From the NCBI GenBank assembly GCA_946885645.1, contig CAMPGU010000005.1:1-38794 (forward strand): DNA of 38,794 nucleotides, given 5' to 3'. Below, piece by piece: positions 1-8,051 of the stretch (the first letter of the stretch is position 1; the number at the start of each line of letters is the position of its first letter). The translations under genes were made by a program, and so were the position numbers. A model generated the notes under the pieces. That model saw only the letters and a program-made list of their open reading frames with translations. It was not told where the DNA came from and did no database searches. The DNA is from an uncultured Haloferula sp. (GTDB taxonomy: Bacteria; Verrucomicrobiota; Verrucomicrobiae; Verrucomicrobiales; Akkermansiaceae).

Positions 1-682
1 CCTCACGGGTGGCAATGCGGTTGCGGAGGGTGGAGAGCAGTTCCCGGAGCTGCTTGACGTTGCACCGCTCGGCAAGCCCGGCCTCGATGTCGCGGCCAAG
101 GTGGAGATCCGCCCGCCCGGTTTTCTGCTTGGCCAGCCAAACGAGGTAGCCCTCCCGGATCGCACCTTGCTTATGGGCGAGGATGGCGGCCCGGGCGGTG
201 CGGAGCCGCTGGTATTCGGCGGTCTCCTCAGTCTCGGCCGCGAGCTGAAACGGCACGATGTCCACAAGGCGTGTGTGGGCATGGAGATTCTCCATAATGA
301 GGTGCGCGAGCTTGGCGCGGGCCTCGTGTGTGTCTTCCTGCGGCCCGTTGTCCTTTACCCGGCCGGTTTTCATGAGCCGCGCAAGGGCAACCTCATCGTG
401 CCCCGCCAGCTCCGCGAAATGGGCCATGACATCGTTAAAATGCTCGCTGTCGATGGCCGACAAGCCGGGCCTGCTGACACACGCCATTACCTGCTCTTGC
501 CGCCATGCGTCGAAATCGGTTTCCGGCGGGATATTCGCCAGCTCGATTTGAGCGGCAAAGGCCGCCTTTGCCTCCAAGATGAGGGGTTTGATCTCGCGGG
601 GAGAGATCGTCCCGCGGGGCTTGTGCGGAGCGCCCGCGGATGGCTTGCGGGCCGCGCGCTTCGTGGTCGGTTTGGCTGGCAT
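1..682 (-). CDS. Unrecognised early phage protein, C-terminus beyond window edge
   Basis: The frame is open from the ATG at 682 to the window edge, giving at least 227 residues. The ATG shares one base with the TAA of the preceding gene (TAATG), which supports the start and translational coupling. The first 25 residues are rich in Lys, Pro and Ala and look disordered. The rest is mostly charged helix, including a FDAWRQEQV stretch near residue 57 and a region ending LRELLSTLRNR near residue 220. I do not recognise the family. The position at the far end of the early operon suggests an accessory replication or host-takeover function, but that is inference only. Confidence 0.6.
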   Translation of the reverse strand, partial: MPAKPTTKRAARKPSAGAPHKPRGTISPREIKPLILEAKAAFAAQIELANIPPETDFDAWRQEQVMACVSRPGLSAIDSEHFNDVMAHFAELAGHDEVALARLMKTGRVKDNGPQEDTHEARAKLAHLIMENLHAHTRLVDIVPFQLAAETEETAEYQRLRTARAAILAHKQGAIREGYLVWLAKQKTGRADLHLGRDIEAGLAERCNVKQLRELLSTLRNRIATRE

Positions 683-948
683 TAGCTGAATAGGTCGGGT
701 TGTTGAGCGGTAGGGGCGGAAGGCCGCGCCGGGGTGGCCTTCCGCTGATTGAAAAGGCGGGCGAGATCCCGGAGCCGGTTTTCTTGAGCGGGGCCGTAAG
801 CGGTCTCGTAGGTCTTGCCGTCAAAGCGCAGCTCATGGCGCTTGAAGTCCGGCACGATCCCGCGCTTGCGGTGCTTTGCAGAGATCCGCTGATAGATCGG
901 TACAACGATCCACCGCGGGGGCTCTTCAATGGGTAGCTCGGAAGACAT
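682..948 (-). CDS. Small early protein ending in a beta-clamp-binding-like motif
   Basis: This 88-residue protein has no recognised domain. It begins MSSELPIEEPPRW, has a basic middle with KHRKRGIVPDFKRHELRFDGKTY, and ends QQPDLFS. The pentapeptide QPDLF fits the loose consensus (QxxLF) by which bacterial proteins dock on the DNA polymerase sliding clamp, and such motifs are commonly at a flexible terminus as here. The start at 948 is in the context CCCAGCCATG, shared with several other genes of this operon. Its stop overlaps the next ATG. Clamp binding is inferred from the motif alone. Confidence 0.6.
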   Translation of the reverse strand: MSSELPIEEPPRWIVVPIYQRISAKHRKRGIVPDFKRHELRFDGKTYETAYGPAQENRLRDLARLFNQRKATPARPSAPTAQQPDLFS

Positions 949-969
949 GGCTGGGGCGCGTTGGAAACC

Positions 970-1974
970 TCACATTCCGCACATGCCGTGGCATTCCTGT
1001 TCAAAGCCGAAATCGTGCTGCCCGTCGTCATCAAGAATCGCGGTGCGGAGCGGGGTGAATGAGCGGTGAACGTAGAGTTGGCCGACGATCCGGGCACCGC
1101 GGATACTACGGCCTTGAGCCTCGCGAATGGACTCATCGAAAAGGCAAGAAAGCTCAAACTCATCCGGTTCATTTTGCTTCATCCACCGCCATCCCGCATT
1201 TGAGCGGTAGGGGCAGTAACGGCAGGCACTCTTAGGGGCAATGATCCCCCATCGTTCCCAAAGGTATTTTTCGCACTGTTGGCGAGACCATCCGAGTTCA
1301 AGCAGAGGGTGGCGGAGGGTGATGTAACGGACATCACTAGCCGTTTCGCGGTCCCATTCGTCGGTTGAGATGCCGATCAATTGGACGATCTGGCGAGCGC
1401 CCGCCGCCTCCATCAATTCCCGGCCCTTCCTGCGGATTGGATGGATTTTGTAATCGCGCGTGCAAGCGCGCCAAAGCATGCCGCCCTCGTCCTTCTTGAG
1501 CGCCTTGTTTCGCAGGGTCAGATAGGAATAGAGCGCCTGCCCGTAAGCGTCATTTGCTCCCCATTGCTCTTCACCATCGGACGAAAGAAAGAAGCCCTCC
1601 GCCGGTGCCGGAAAATCGGCGATCTCGGGCAATGGAAGACACAGGACAGCCTCAATTTCCTCCGGTGACATATCCGGGGCGCGCACGAAGAAAGGCGGTT
1701 GGCTACACCTTGTGGAATCACCACTCAAAGCCGCGAGAAAGTCATTCCCTAGACCGTTGCCTTCCTTAACGACGTAGATCGGGAATGACACCATCCCGCG
1801 GAGTCGCTCAAGGTGGGCATACACGGCGGCCGGTTCGTCGCCGGTATCGGCAAAGATCGCGGCATCCGGCTTTGGAATGATCCCGTCTTCCGCCATCAAT
1901 GCGAGTGCGGAGCTTTGCACTCCTGCTCCGAGAGAAAGGATGGTGATGGAAGGAACGGCTTCGCTTGCGGTCAT
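970..1974 (-). CDS. PP-loop ATP pyrophosphatase / PAPS reductase-like phage protein
   Basis: The protein has 334 residues from the ATG at 1974. The reading frame continues upstream, but that extension is Pro/Ser/Arg-rich and not protein-like. Near residue 14 the sequence SLGAGVQSSAL is the PP-loop of adenine-nucleotide alpha-hydrolases, followed by FADTGDEP, the usual acidic second strand. Cysteine-rich segments are SACRYCPYRSN in the C-terminal third and ECHGMCGM at the extreme C-terminus. Phages often carry relatives annotated as PAPS-reductase family. True sulfate assimilation is unlikely in this setting. A nucleic-acid or nucleotide modification role is plausible but unproven. It lies between small unknown genes at the distal end of the early operon. 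Confidence 0.8.
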   Translation of the reverse strand: MTASEAVPSITILSLGAGVQSSALALMAEDGIIPKPDAAIFADTGDEPAAVYAHLERLRGMVSFPIYVVKEGNGLGNDFLAALSGDSTRCSQPPFFVRAPDMSPEEIEAVLCLPLPEIADFPAPAEGFFLSSDGEEQWGANDAYGQALYSYLTLRNKALKKDEGGMLWRACTRDYKIHPIRRKGRELMEAAGARQIVQLIGISTDEWDRETASDVRYITLRHPLLELGWSRQQCEKYLWERWGIIAPKSACRYCPYRSNAGWRWMKQNEPDEFELSCLFDESIREAQGRSIRGARIVGQLYVHRSFTPLRTAILDDDGQHDFGFEQECHGMCGM

Positions 1975-2071
1975 GGTGGATGGCGTGATGGGAAAGGGAA
2001 CCGGCGGGCGGGCTTGCAAAGGGCTGTTCCCAATGTCCACTCGGACGTAGGGACCGCCCGCCGGATTGAAG

Positions 2072-2263
2072 TCAGTCGGTGGATGGATTTGGCGCTCCGT
2101 TCCACGGCTCCGCGCGCTCAAGGATGATGATCGCTTCCCGGTAATCGGCGGCGACTTCCTCGGAGATTGCGGCGAGGGTATTGAATCCTTCCTCACGGTG
2201 TAGCTCCGCGCTTAAAGTCAATGCCTGGGCGGAGGTTCTGAGGATATCGATGGCGTGTTTCAT
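2072..2263 (-). CDS. Small helical early protein of unknown function
   Basis: The 63-residue protein begins MKHAIDILRTSAQAL and is acidic and helical throughout, ending WNGAPNPSTD. I do not recognise the family. It sits 11 bases downstream of the Gam-like gene in the same direction, and about 97 bases of apparently non-coding DNA separate it from the PP-loop gene. The reading frame fits the operon spacing, but short length keeps confidence moderate. Confidence 0.55.
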   Translation of the reverse strand: MKHAIDILRTSAQALTLSAELHREEGFNTLAAISEEVAADYREAIIILERAEPWNGAPNPSTD

Positions 2264-2274
2264 GGCGGCTTGGT

Positions 2275-2835
2275 TCAGGCCTCGGAAGGGGCGGCGGAGT
2301 CGGTCGTGATGCGGGCGGCATCGTCGGATTTCGGCTCAACGAAGAACCGCTCCGCTTGGTCGATGCGGAGGCCTACGGCGGCCAGCTCCACGTCGGAGAG
2401 CTGGGATGTCTTGAGCTTGTCCTTATTGACATCCGTGACCGTGACGGTGCGCAGGAACTCGAAGAGCTTCGCGGCGCGCAGGGCCTCGATCACGGACTCC
2501 CATTTCCATTTGCGGTTGAGCAGGCAAAGGGAGGGATTGCCGTCACGGAAGCCGAAGCGAGCGAGGGCGGAAGCGGCGGATTTGCTCGCCGCGGTGAAGA
2601 CGTTCCCGCGGTGCGCGAGGCAGTAGGTTTCGGCGAGGGCGACAAGGCGCTTGATGGTCTTTTCGACGTGTTCAATGCGGCCGTCGTGCTTCTCCCGGAG
2701 GGCCTGCATTTCCTTGTCGCGCTCGGCTTGCAGGCGACGGAGTTCCACCTCCAGCTTGGCGACATTATCGACCGTGCTATTGAGGGCTTCGATGGAGTTG
2801 ATGGCCGGTTCGGCCGGTGTTTTCTTCTTTGCCAT
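2275..2835 (-). CDS. gam: Mu Gam-like double-strand DNA end-binding protein
   Basis: This 186-residue protein matches the layout of Mu Gam-like host-nuclease inhibitors. A Lys-rich start (MAKKKTPAEP) leads into a long charged coiled coil (about residues 25-65). A beta-rich core follows with GNPSLCLLNRKWKWESVIEA and KLFEFLRTVTVTDVNKDKL, and the end has the family-type GLRIDQAERFFVEP. Gam binds DNA ends and shields them from RecBCD-type nucleases, and in Mu it acts early after infection. The start at 2835 is preceded by CCACCGCACCACGCA, similar to the leader of the MuB-like gene. The same frame runs upstream into the damaged helicase gene, but that part is out of frame for the helicase. Confidence 0.82.
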   Translation of the reverse strand: MAKKKTPAEPAINSIEALNSTVDNVAKLEVELRRLQAERDKEMQALREKHDGRIEHVEKTIKRLVALAETYCLAHRGNVFTAASKSAASALARFGFRDGNPSLCLLNRKWKWESVIEALRAAKLFEFLRTVTVTDVNKDKLKTSQLSDVELAAVGLRIDQAERFFVEPKSDDAARITTDSAAPSEA

Positions 2836-2855
2836 GGTACTGCGTGGTGCGGTGG

Positions 2856-3996
2856 TTAGTTCCCCTCTTTGTCCGGGGCGCGGGTCTCGAAGCGCATCAG
2901 CTCCGAAAGGAAGGTGAGCGGGATATGACCGGTCTCGCCGTTGCGGTTCTTGGCGAGTAGCAGCTCGGCTTCCCCGGCCTTGGCATCGCGCTCTTCCTGC
3001 GAATCCGCGTAGTAGGCGGCGCGGTAAAGGAGGCCGATCATATCGGCGTCTTGCTCGATGGTGCCGGACTCGCGGAGATCCGACATCGTCGATAAAGAGC
3101 GGAGCCAGGGCGATTTCCTCCGCGGATCGCTTGATGCGAAGCAGTTCATCCTTCCGCGGCTTGAATCCCTTTTCGAGCGCGGACATGGCGAAGCGGGCGC
3201 GGGAATAAACGAGGCGTTGGAGGATCTGGAAGGCCGTCATCTCGCAGGAAAACACGAGCGAGGGCACGCCTTGGTCGATGCAGATCCGCTCCGCGATGTT
3301 CATCATGAGCGAGGTCTTCCCCATCGACGGACGGGCGGCCACGACGAACATCTCACCGGGCTTGAGGCCCTTGCACATGCGATCAAGATCCGGGTAGCCG
3401 GTGGGCACGCCGCGGCCGCCATCATCGCCATTCAAGAGGCGCTCAAGGTGCCGGATCACTTCGCCCACGCCCGCCTTGGTATCGAGTTCCTGAGCGGTCT
3501 CCGTGGCGGAGCGGATCGAAAGCAAAGCCGCTTCCGATGCGTCCAGCAATTGCGAGACTTCCTCGGGATTGTCGAACGCGGCCGCGCAGGTTTCCGAGCT
3601 GACGCGGATGATCTCGCGGAGGACATGCTTGTCCTTCACGAAATCCACATGGTGCGCGAAGTGCGCGGCATTCGGAGCGTAGGTGTAGATGTCCGTGATC
3701 GCCGCCGGGCCGCCGACGCCATCCAGCTCGCCGCGGTCATGGAGCATGGCCACGAGCGAAACCAACTCGATCTCCTTCCCTCTCGCGTGGAGATCGCAAA
3801 GCGTGGCGAAGAGCTGGCCATGGGCGGGCAAGTAGAAGTGCTGGCGGGTAAGCCCTTCCTCTAGCGCGCGGTCGATCCAGACGGCCGGATCTTTGAGCAT
3901 GGTGGAAAGCACGCTCTTCTCCGGGCCGATGGCATTCGGCATCGCCCGGGCGACATCGGGTCCGACCGCATCGGCGGAATGAAGGGCGGCGCTCAT
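2856..3996 (-). pseudogene. DnaB-type replicative helicase with internal deletion and frameshift
   Basis: From the ATG at 3996 the frame encodes a DnaB N-terminal domain (IGPEKSVLSTMLKDP, then HGQLFATLCDLHARGK), a linker, and the RecA-like core with Walker A ARPSMGKTSL and FSCEMT. It reaches LAPLFIDD at about 3085, where the homology jumps to another frame that reads SDLRESGTIEQDAD and continues through LLLAKNRNGETG to a stop at 2856. In E. coli DnaB about 85 residues separate these two blocks, including Walker B (IDYLQL) and the SQL motif. All of that is missing. The junction reads GACGATGTCGGATC. The original frame carries on out of homology into the gam region. This is a disabled helicase or an assembly deletion. 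Confidence 0.85.
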
Positions 3997-4166
3997 TTGT
4001 CGGCAGCGAGGGCGGCGAGTTCCGCGAGGGCGAGCGGCCGCCAGATCTGAATTTTGCAGCCCTTGACGATGCAGCGGAACTCCACTTCGCGGGCGTCGGT
4101 GGCGTGAAACTTCATGTCGTGCCGGTGGTAAGGGCAGACCGGCGGCTTGCGGGGTGGAGTGCTCAT
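3993..4166 (-). CDS. 57-residue zinc-ribbon-like early protein
   Basis: This gene reads MSTPPRKPPVCPYHRHDMKF at its start, with a second Cys pair in FRCIVKGCKIQ, and stops after LAALAADK. The C-x2-H ... C-x4-C arrangement suggests one small zinc-binding fold. Both ends are fixed by ATGA overlaps: its ATG overlaps the stop of the upstream small membrane gene, and its TGA overlaps the ATG of the helicase gene. Such tight coupling strongly supports a real gene despite the length. Function is unknown; a DNA- or protein-binding adaptor to replication is a guess from position. Confidence 0.65.
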   Translation of the reverse strand: MSTPPRKPPVCPYHRHDMKFHATDAREVEFRCIVKGCKIQIWRPLALAELAALAADK

Positions 4167-4288
4167 GGCTTCGGGCGGCGGAAGGCACGGCAGCAGTTGA
4201 CGATTCCATCCGAGACGAGCCCCAAAAGGATGAGCGTCCCAAAGAAGGAGAAGGGATTGTCGAAGATGATGCGAAGAGTTTCGTTCAT
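4163..4288 (-). CDS. 41-residue single-span membrane protein
   Basis: From the ATG at 4288 the product is 41 residues, with a hydrophobic span FFGTLILLGLVSDGIV in the middle and a basic tail CCRAFRRPKP. It probably has its basic C-terminus in the cytoplasm. The reading frame extends further upstream, but that part is basic and overlaps the previous gene. Its TGA overlaps the ATG of the zinc-ribbon gene. No family is recognised. Small membrane peptides in phage early operons often act on the host envelope or in exclusion, but nothing here proves that. Confidence 0.5.
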   Translation of the reverse strand: MNETLRIIFDNPFSFFGTLILLGLVSDGIVNCCRAFRRPKP

Positions 4289-4322
4289 GGCGTTGATCGA
4301 GGGATGACGGGGCGAATGGCGG

Positions 4323-4733
4323 TCATTCCGCGTGAGCCGCGGAAGTTTCAAGGCCGCGGGCAAAGCGGCGGAGGTTCCAATCGGCGGCGGCCTTGCCGAT
4401 GCCAGGAGCGGGCGAGGTCATCGGCCAAACCGGGCAGTCGATGCCTTCGCCGCATTCGACGATCCAGTGCCCGCGCTTGGCGGAACGCACGAGCTTCGCC
4501 TCGTGCTGGCAGCGGGGGCAGCGTGCAAGCTTGAGTTCGATTTCCTCGAACTCGTGAGCCAGCAGGGCGACGGGGTTTCCGGTGTCGGAAATCACCCATG
4601 TCTTCATCGTGCTAGCGCCTTGCGGCGGAGTGCCGACGCGCCAGACGGAGTGTTTCTTGAGGCCGTGCGCGGGGTCCAAGGGGAGATCGCGCACGATGCG
4701 GATATAACGGGCAGCAGGATTCATTGGGTGCAT
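4323..4733 (-). CDS. Lar-like zinc-ribbon protein (possible restriction alleviation)
   Basis: The 136-residue protein has an N-terminal beta-rich part (GLKKHSVWRV ... TWVISDTGNPVALLAHEFEE). Its C-terminal zinc ribbon reads ARCPRCQHEAKL, then WIVECGEGIDCPVW, then AAADWNLRRF. Two CxxC-type pairs followed by an A-x-x-x-WN-R ending is the pattern of the Lar restriction-alleviation family, whose Rac-prophage member dampens EcoKI restriction. This assignment is by motif only. The ATG at 4733 is chosen because it has the CCCAGCCATG context shared with neighbouring genes. ATGs at 4724 and 4607 are possible. The gene follows the MuB-like gene by 23 bases. Confidence 0.6.
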   Translation of the reverse strand: MHPMNPAARYIRIVRDLPLDPAHGLKKHSVWRVGTPPQGASTMKTWVISDTGNPVALLAHEFEEIELKLARCPRCQHEAKLVRSAKRGHWIVECGEGIDCPVWPMTSPAPGIGKAAADWNLRRFARGLETSAAHAE

Positions 4734-4756
4734 GGCTGGGATGGGTTTGCAGGGGT

Positions 4757-5695
4757 TCAATCGCCGGGAAGGTCGTAGTCGCGCACGAGCTGCTTGTGGG
4801 CGGCGCGGAAGGCCTTCCGCGGGCCAAGGGAGGCGTTCTTTTTCCGCAGCTCTTCGGCGAGGATCACATTCATGCGGACGGCGCGGAGTCGGCCGGGGCG
4901 CATGGCCACGTGAGTGACAAGATCCTCGATTTCCTCGGCGGCCTCCGGGCTGCTGAACAACTCGGCCACCTTGCGGGCGACGGCGGGCAACTCGTCATCG
5001 GCAAGCCGCAGATCGCAATACATGCCGATGCGGCTGTGCTGTTGATCGTTCTTGCGGATCTTCGGCAGGATCTCCGGATTGCCGAGCATGATGACGGGGC
5101 ATCCGGTTTGCTCGCTGAAATCGAAGAGCGCATTCCGGCCGGAGGTGTCGAGCCGGTGCGCGTTGTCACAGATGATCGGGCGTTGGCTCCCCTTCACCGC
5201 GGCGACCATCGCGGGCCAGCGTTGCAGGTTCGGCGACCAATCGGACTGCCGGAGCAAATGATAGAGATGGTGCGACACGTCCTCCGCCGTGCGCTCCGGT
5301 CCAGCCATGATGAAGTAGAGCGCCGATGGATTGAGCCGCTGATAGAGCAGGCCGCCCGAAGTCTTCCCCTCGCCCGCCGGAGCACCGAAGAGCACACTCA
5401 CGCCGGTTTGGCGGGCCACGTCGATGCGGCCCGCCATCGCCCGGCACACGGAGGTCTCGAAGAGCGTCGTGGCGAGGTCGAGCTTGGCGCGGACGGATTT
5501 GATGGTGTCCCACGCGCGGGCGACGAAGTCCTTCGGATCGTGGTCGAGCTTGTCGCCAATGTATTTGCTGATGAAGGTCGAATTGACGCCGAAGATGCGG
5601 GCCATCTCCGGGTTCATGAGGTTCCGCTCGGTGCGGAATTTGCGAAGCTCTTCGCGAAGGGCGGGATCGGTAGGGTATTTGAGGTTGTTAGCCAT
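4757..5695 (-). CDS. MuB-like AAA+ ATPase, transposition target-selection protein
   Basis: The protein is 312 residues, the same size as MuB. An N-terminal HTH-like region (about residues 27-50, MNPEMARIFGVNSTFISKYIGD) matches the MuB N-terminal DNA-binding domain. The ATPase core has Walker A GAPAGEGKTS (about 104-113) and Walker B RPIICDNAHRLD (about 172-183), with sensor-like VIMLGNPEIL after it. MuB-type proteins polymerise on target DNA with ATP and deliver it to the transposase, and also give target immunity. It lies 22 bases downstream of the transposase gene, the conserved A-B order of transposable phages. Start context is CCCAGCCATG, with no Shine-Dalgarno sequence. Confidence 0.92.
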   Translation of the reverse strand: MANNLKYPTDPALREELRKFRTERNLMNPEMARIFGVNSTFISKYIGDKLDHDPKDFVARAWDTIKSVRAKLDLATTLFETSVCRAMAGRIDVARQTGVSVLFGAPAGEGKTSGGLLYQRLNPSALYFIMAGPERTAEDVSHHLYHLLRQSDWSPNLQRWPAMVAAVKGSQRPIICDNAHRLDTSGRNALFDFSEQTGCPVIMLGNPEILPKIRKNDQQHSRIGMYCDLRLADDELPAVARKVAELFSSPEAAEEIEDLVTHVAMRPGRLRAVRMNVILAEELRKKNASLGPRKAFRAAHKQLVRDYDLPGD

Positions 5696-5717
5696 GGCTG
5701 GGGTGCGTGGTGCGGGG

Positions 5718-7802
5718 TTAGGACAGGAAGGGATCTTGTTCGGTGTCGGTGGTCTCGGGCTTCAAGGGCGCGGAGAGCGGATCGGCGGATACGTCGTGCG
5801 ACTGCGGCGCGCGGGCCTTCCGCGGGGGCTTCGCGGGGGTGTCTTCCGGGGTGATGTCGCGCATCCGCTCCTCTAGGGCTTCGTTCCCTTGGCGGACTTG
5901 GCGGCGACGCTCGGCCACGCTTTGGAAAGCGGCATGCACGGGGGCATCGAGATCCGCCGTGAGGAGCGCACGGGCGCGGAGCAGATCCTCGGCGATCTCG
6001 CTATTCGGGAGAACGTCATCCGGCCTGCGGGCGGCGCGGCAGATGAAGCGGCCGCGTTGATCCAGTACGATGAGGCTGTCCGGCCGGAAGGGATCGAGAT
6101 GGCAAAGCAGCTCATCGCCCGGGCTCAGATTGATGCGGTGGCCGTGCTCATTAAAGACGACGGCGGAGTAAATGAGATCCCCGGCCGCGCCGCGGATAAG
6201 GGGCTCCCGGACATGGATTTCGCGGTTGTTCCGGACCTTTACCGGGATCGCCCATTCCAAGGGCAGGAGATGGTGATAGAGCATCGGGTCGAGCGTCTTG
6301 ATGCAGGCGTCTTGCTCGGAAGCCCGCACGGCCTCCGCGCGGCTCATGCGGCGTGTCCGCATGAGGAGAGGATTCCCCGAAAGCTGAGCCTCGAAAGTCT
6401 CGCGGACATGCTCCGCGAGCCCGGCGAGCTGGGCGCGCGGCCGCCATAGGTCCGGCGGATCTTCCTCCCAATGCCACTCCCGCGCGATGAAGCCGCATTG
6501 CTCCCAATCCTTGAGGTTGTGCTCGGGATCGGCATTGATCCCGGCATAGATCCAGCCGTAGGCGCGATGGTATTCGAGGAAGGAGTAGTTATTGGACTTC
6601 ACTGCCTCCGCGAGATGCGCCGGGAACTTGTTGGCGAGCTTGAGCCAACGGCGCTCTTCGCGCTCCAAGCCGTTATTCTCCTCCGGGGCCATCTCGGGAT
6701 TGAGGCCGGTGGCACCGGGGAGAAGTAGCCCGTGCGTCCGGACGGCGCGGAACATGGATTCGATAGGAGCCTTGAAGCGGAAATTACCCGAGCTGCTAGG
6801 AGCAAAGAGCATGTCCTTGAACATCGGCTTATTGAACTTTCCGGAGCGGTCGATGGTGACATGCCCGTCCGTGAAGGCGTAGAGGGCATCCGCAAAATTC
6901 GTGTGCCCTTCGGCGGTCTTGAGTGCGCCATTCTCGGATGACCAGCTATTGGCCGTGCCCCACTCGAAGACGAGGCAAGTGCCGCGTGCATCGGTGCGGT
7001 AGCCGACGCTGGACAGGAGCCCGAGCACGAACCAAACGAACTCCCGTTGCGTCAGGGAGCGGTGTTTCTCGCCGCTTTCGTCCCACCAGCGGAGGCGGAT
7101 GTGGAACTCAAGGAATGCGCCGGTGAGGAAATCGAGGGCATTGAATCCCACGGGGCGCATGTGGGTGTCATAGCCATGCTCCGTGATGTAGTGGTCATAC
7201 ATCTGGTCATCGAAAAAGATCCGCTCCAGGTAGCCGACGCCGTGACGGCTCAGGGGGATGGCGGGGAGCAAGGTGCTTGCCGTCTTGCGGCCCTGATGGG
7301 CGAGGGCGCGCTGGTAGGCGTCCGGCCCGCACTTGCGGATGGTCTCTTGGCTGAGCCCTTCCGGGTAGCCCTTCGGGCCGATGGGGATCGGCTCCATGAA
7401 ACCGGGGATGCGATACTTCGGATTCTCGGTGCGCCACCAGAGGCGGGCGCGCTCGCGGATCATCTTGTAAATCTCGGTGCCGGAATCCTCGCGCTGCATC
7501 CGCATGTATTCCTCTAGGATCCAATCGCGGGTGATCTGCGGGATGCCACGATCCCGGCCGCGCTTGCGGCGGCCATCGACCAAGGCGGCGGCCCCGCCCC
7601 GGTTGAACTGGGAAACCCACGTGTGGACGGCTTGCTTGGACACCCGCAGATCGCGGGCGGCGATGGCGACAATCTCGCCCTTCGTGCCATAGGCGGCGCT
7701 ATTGACCGCTTGGACCGCGCCGAGCTTTCTCAGCAGGTCGGACTTCTGCTCCGGCGTGATGGTGCGCAGGAGCGATGCGGGAGCCAGTGAAAGAACGGAC
7801 AT
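5718..7802 (-). CDS. MuA-type DDE transposase
   Basis: The 694-residue protein starts at ATG 7802, two bases after the stop of the upstream gene. An N-terminal HTH (about 45-70, VSKQAVHTWVSQFNRGG) is followed by a basic stretch GRRKRGRDRG. The retroviral-integrase-like core begins near residue 190 with YLERIFFDDQMY (candidate first Asp, 198 or 199). It continues with CLVFEWGTANSW near 277-288 at the place of the second acidic residue, and ends with FKAPIESMF holding the third (Glu 348). The second position is Glu rather than the usual Asp. A large C-terminal domain follows, with an acidic and Pro-rich tail. It catalyses integration and replicative transposition of the phage genome, working with the MuB-like ATPase. 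Confidence 0.9.
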   Translation of the reverse strand: MSVLSLAPASLLRTITPEQKSDLLRKLGAVQAVNSAAYGTKGEIVAIAARDLRVSKQAVHTWVSQFNRGGAAALVDGRRKRGRDRGIPQITRDWILEEYMRMQREDSGTEIYKMIRERARLWWRTENPKYRIPGFMEPIPIGPKGYPEGLSQETIRKCGPDAYQRALAHQGRKTASTLLPAIPLSRHGVGYLERIFFDDQMYDHYITEHGYDTHMRPVGFNALDFLTGAFLEFHIRLRWWDESGEKHRSLTQREFVWFVLGLLSSVGYRTDARGTCLVFEWGTANSWSSENGALKTAEGHTNFADALYAFTDGHVTIDRSGKFNKPMFKDMLFAPSSSGNFRFKAPIESMFRAVRTHGLLLPGATGLNPEMAPEENNGLEREERRWLKLANKFPAHLAEAVKSNNYSFLEYHRAYGWIYAGINADPEHNLKDWEQCGFIAREWHWEEDPPDLWRPRAQLAGLAEHVRETFEAQLSGNPLLMRTRRMSRAEAVRASEQDACIKTLDPMLYHHLLPLEWAIPVKVRNNREIHVREPLIRGAAGDLIYSAVVFNEHGHRINLSPGDELLCHLDPFRPDSLIVLDQRGRFICRAARRPDDVLPNSEIAEDLLRARALLTADLDAPVHAAFQSVAERRRQVRQGNEALEERMRDITPEDTPAKPPRKARAPQSHDVSADPLSAPLKPETTDTEQDPFLS

Positions 7803-7804
7803 GG

Positions 7805-8023
7805 TCAAATGGCGGTGAGTTGTTGATTGAGGCGGACAAGGCGGGCGTCACAGCGGGCGATGTTAGCGCGGAGGGTTTCGGGCTTGAGGCGCGTGCGCGC
7901 TTCGCCGGAGAGCTGGCGCTCATAGGAGCGGCGGGCGGAGAGGACGTTGGCGATGCGGTCGCGGATCACTTCGGAGTGTTCCGCGAAAAGCTCCAAGGGG
8001 AGGCCGGATAAGGAGGGAAACAT
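7805..8023 (-). CDS. Small coiled-coil protein of unknown function
   Basis: The 72-residue protein reads MFPSLSGLPLELFAEHSEVI and then a basic, Arg- and Leu-rich helix, ANVLSARRSYERQL to LRANIARCDARLVRLNQQL. A helical hairpin or coiled coil is likely. I do not recognise the family. The ATG at 8023 again has the context CCCAGCCATG, and its stop lies two bases before the transposase ATG, so the two are probably translated together. Confidence 0.6.
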   Translation of the reverse strand: MFPSLSGLPLELFAEHSEVIRDRIANVLSARRSYERQLSGEARTRLKPETLRANIARCDARLVRLNQQLTAI

Positions 8024-8051
8024 GGCTGGGAATTACTAGGGGTATCGGAGG

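Noticed and set aside
3060..3110. Programmed frameshift as explanation for the split helicase
   Set aside because: A frameshift alone would not restore the missing 85 residues with Walker B; no slippery sequence is seen.
4724..5854. Long plus-strand frame opposite the MuB-like gene
   Set aside because: It is an antisense shadow of a clearly conserved ATPase in GC-rich DNA and shows no domain of its own.
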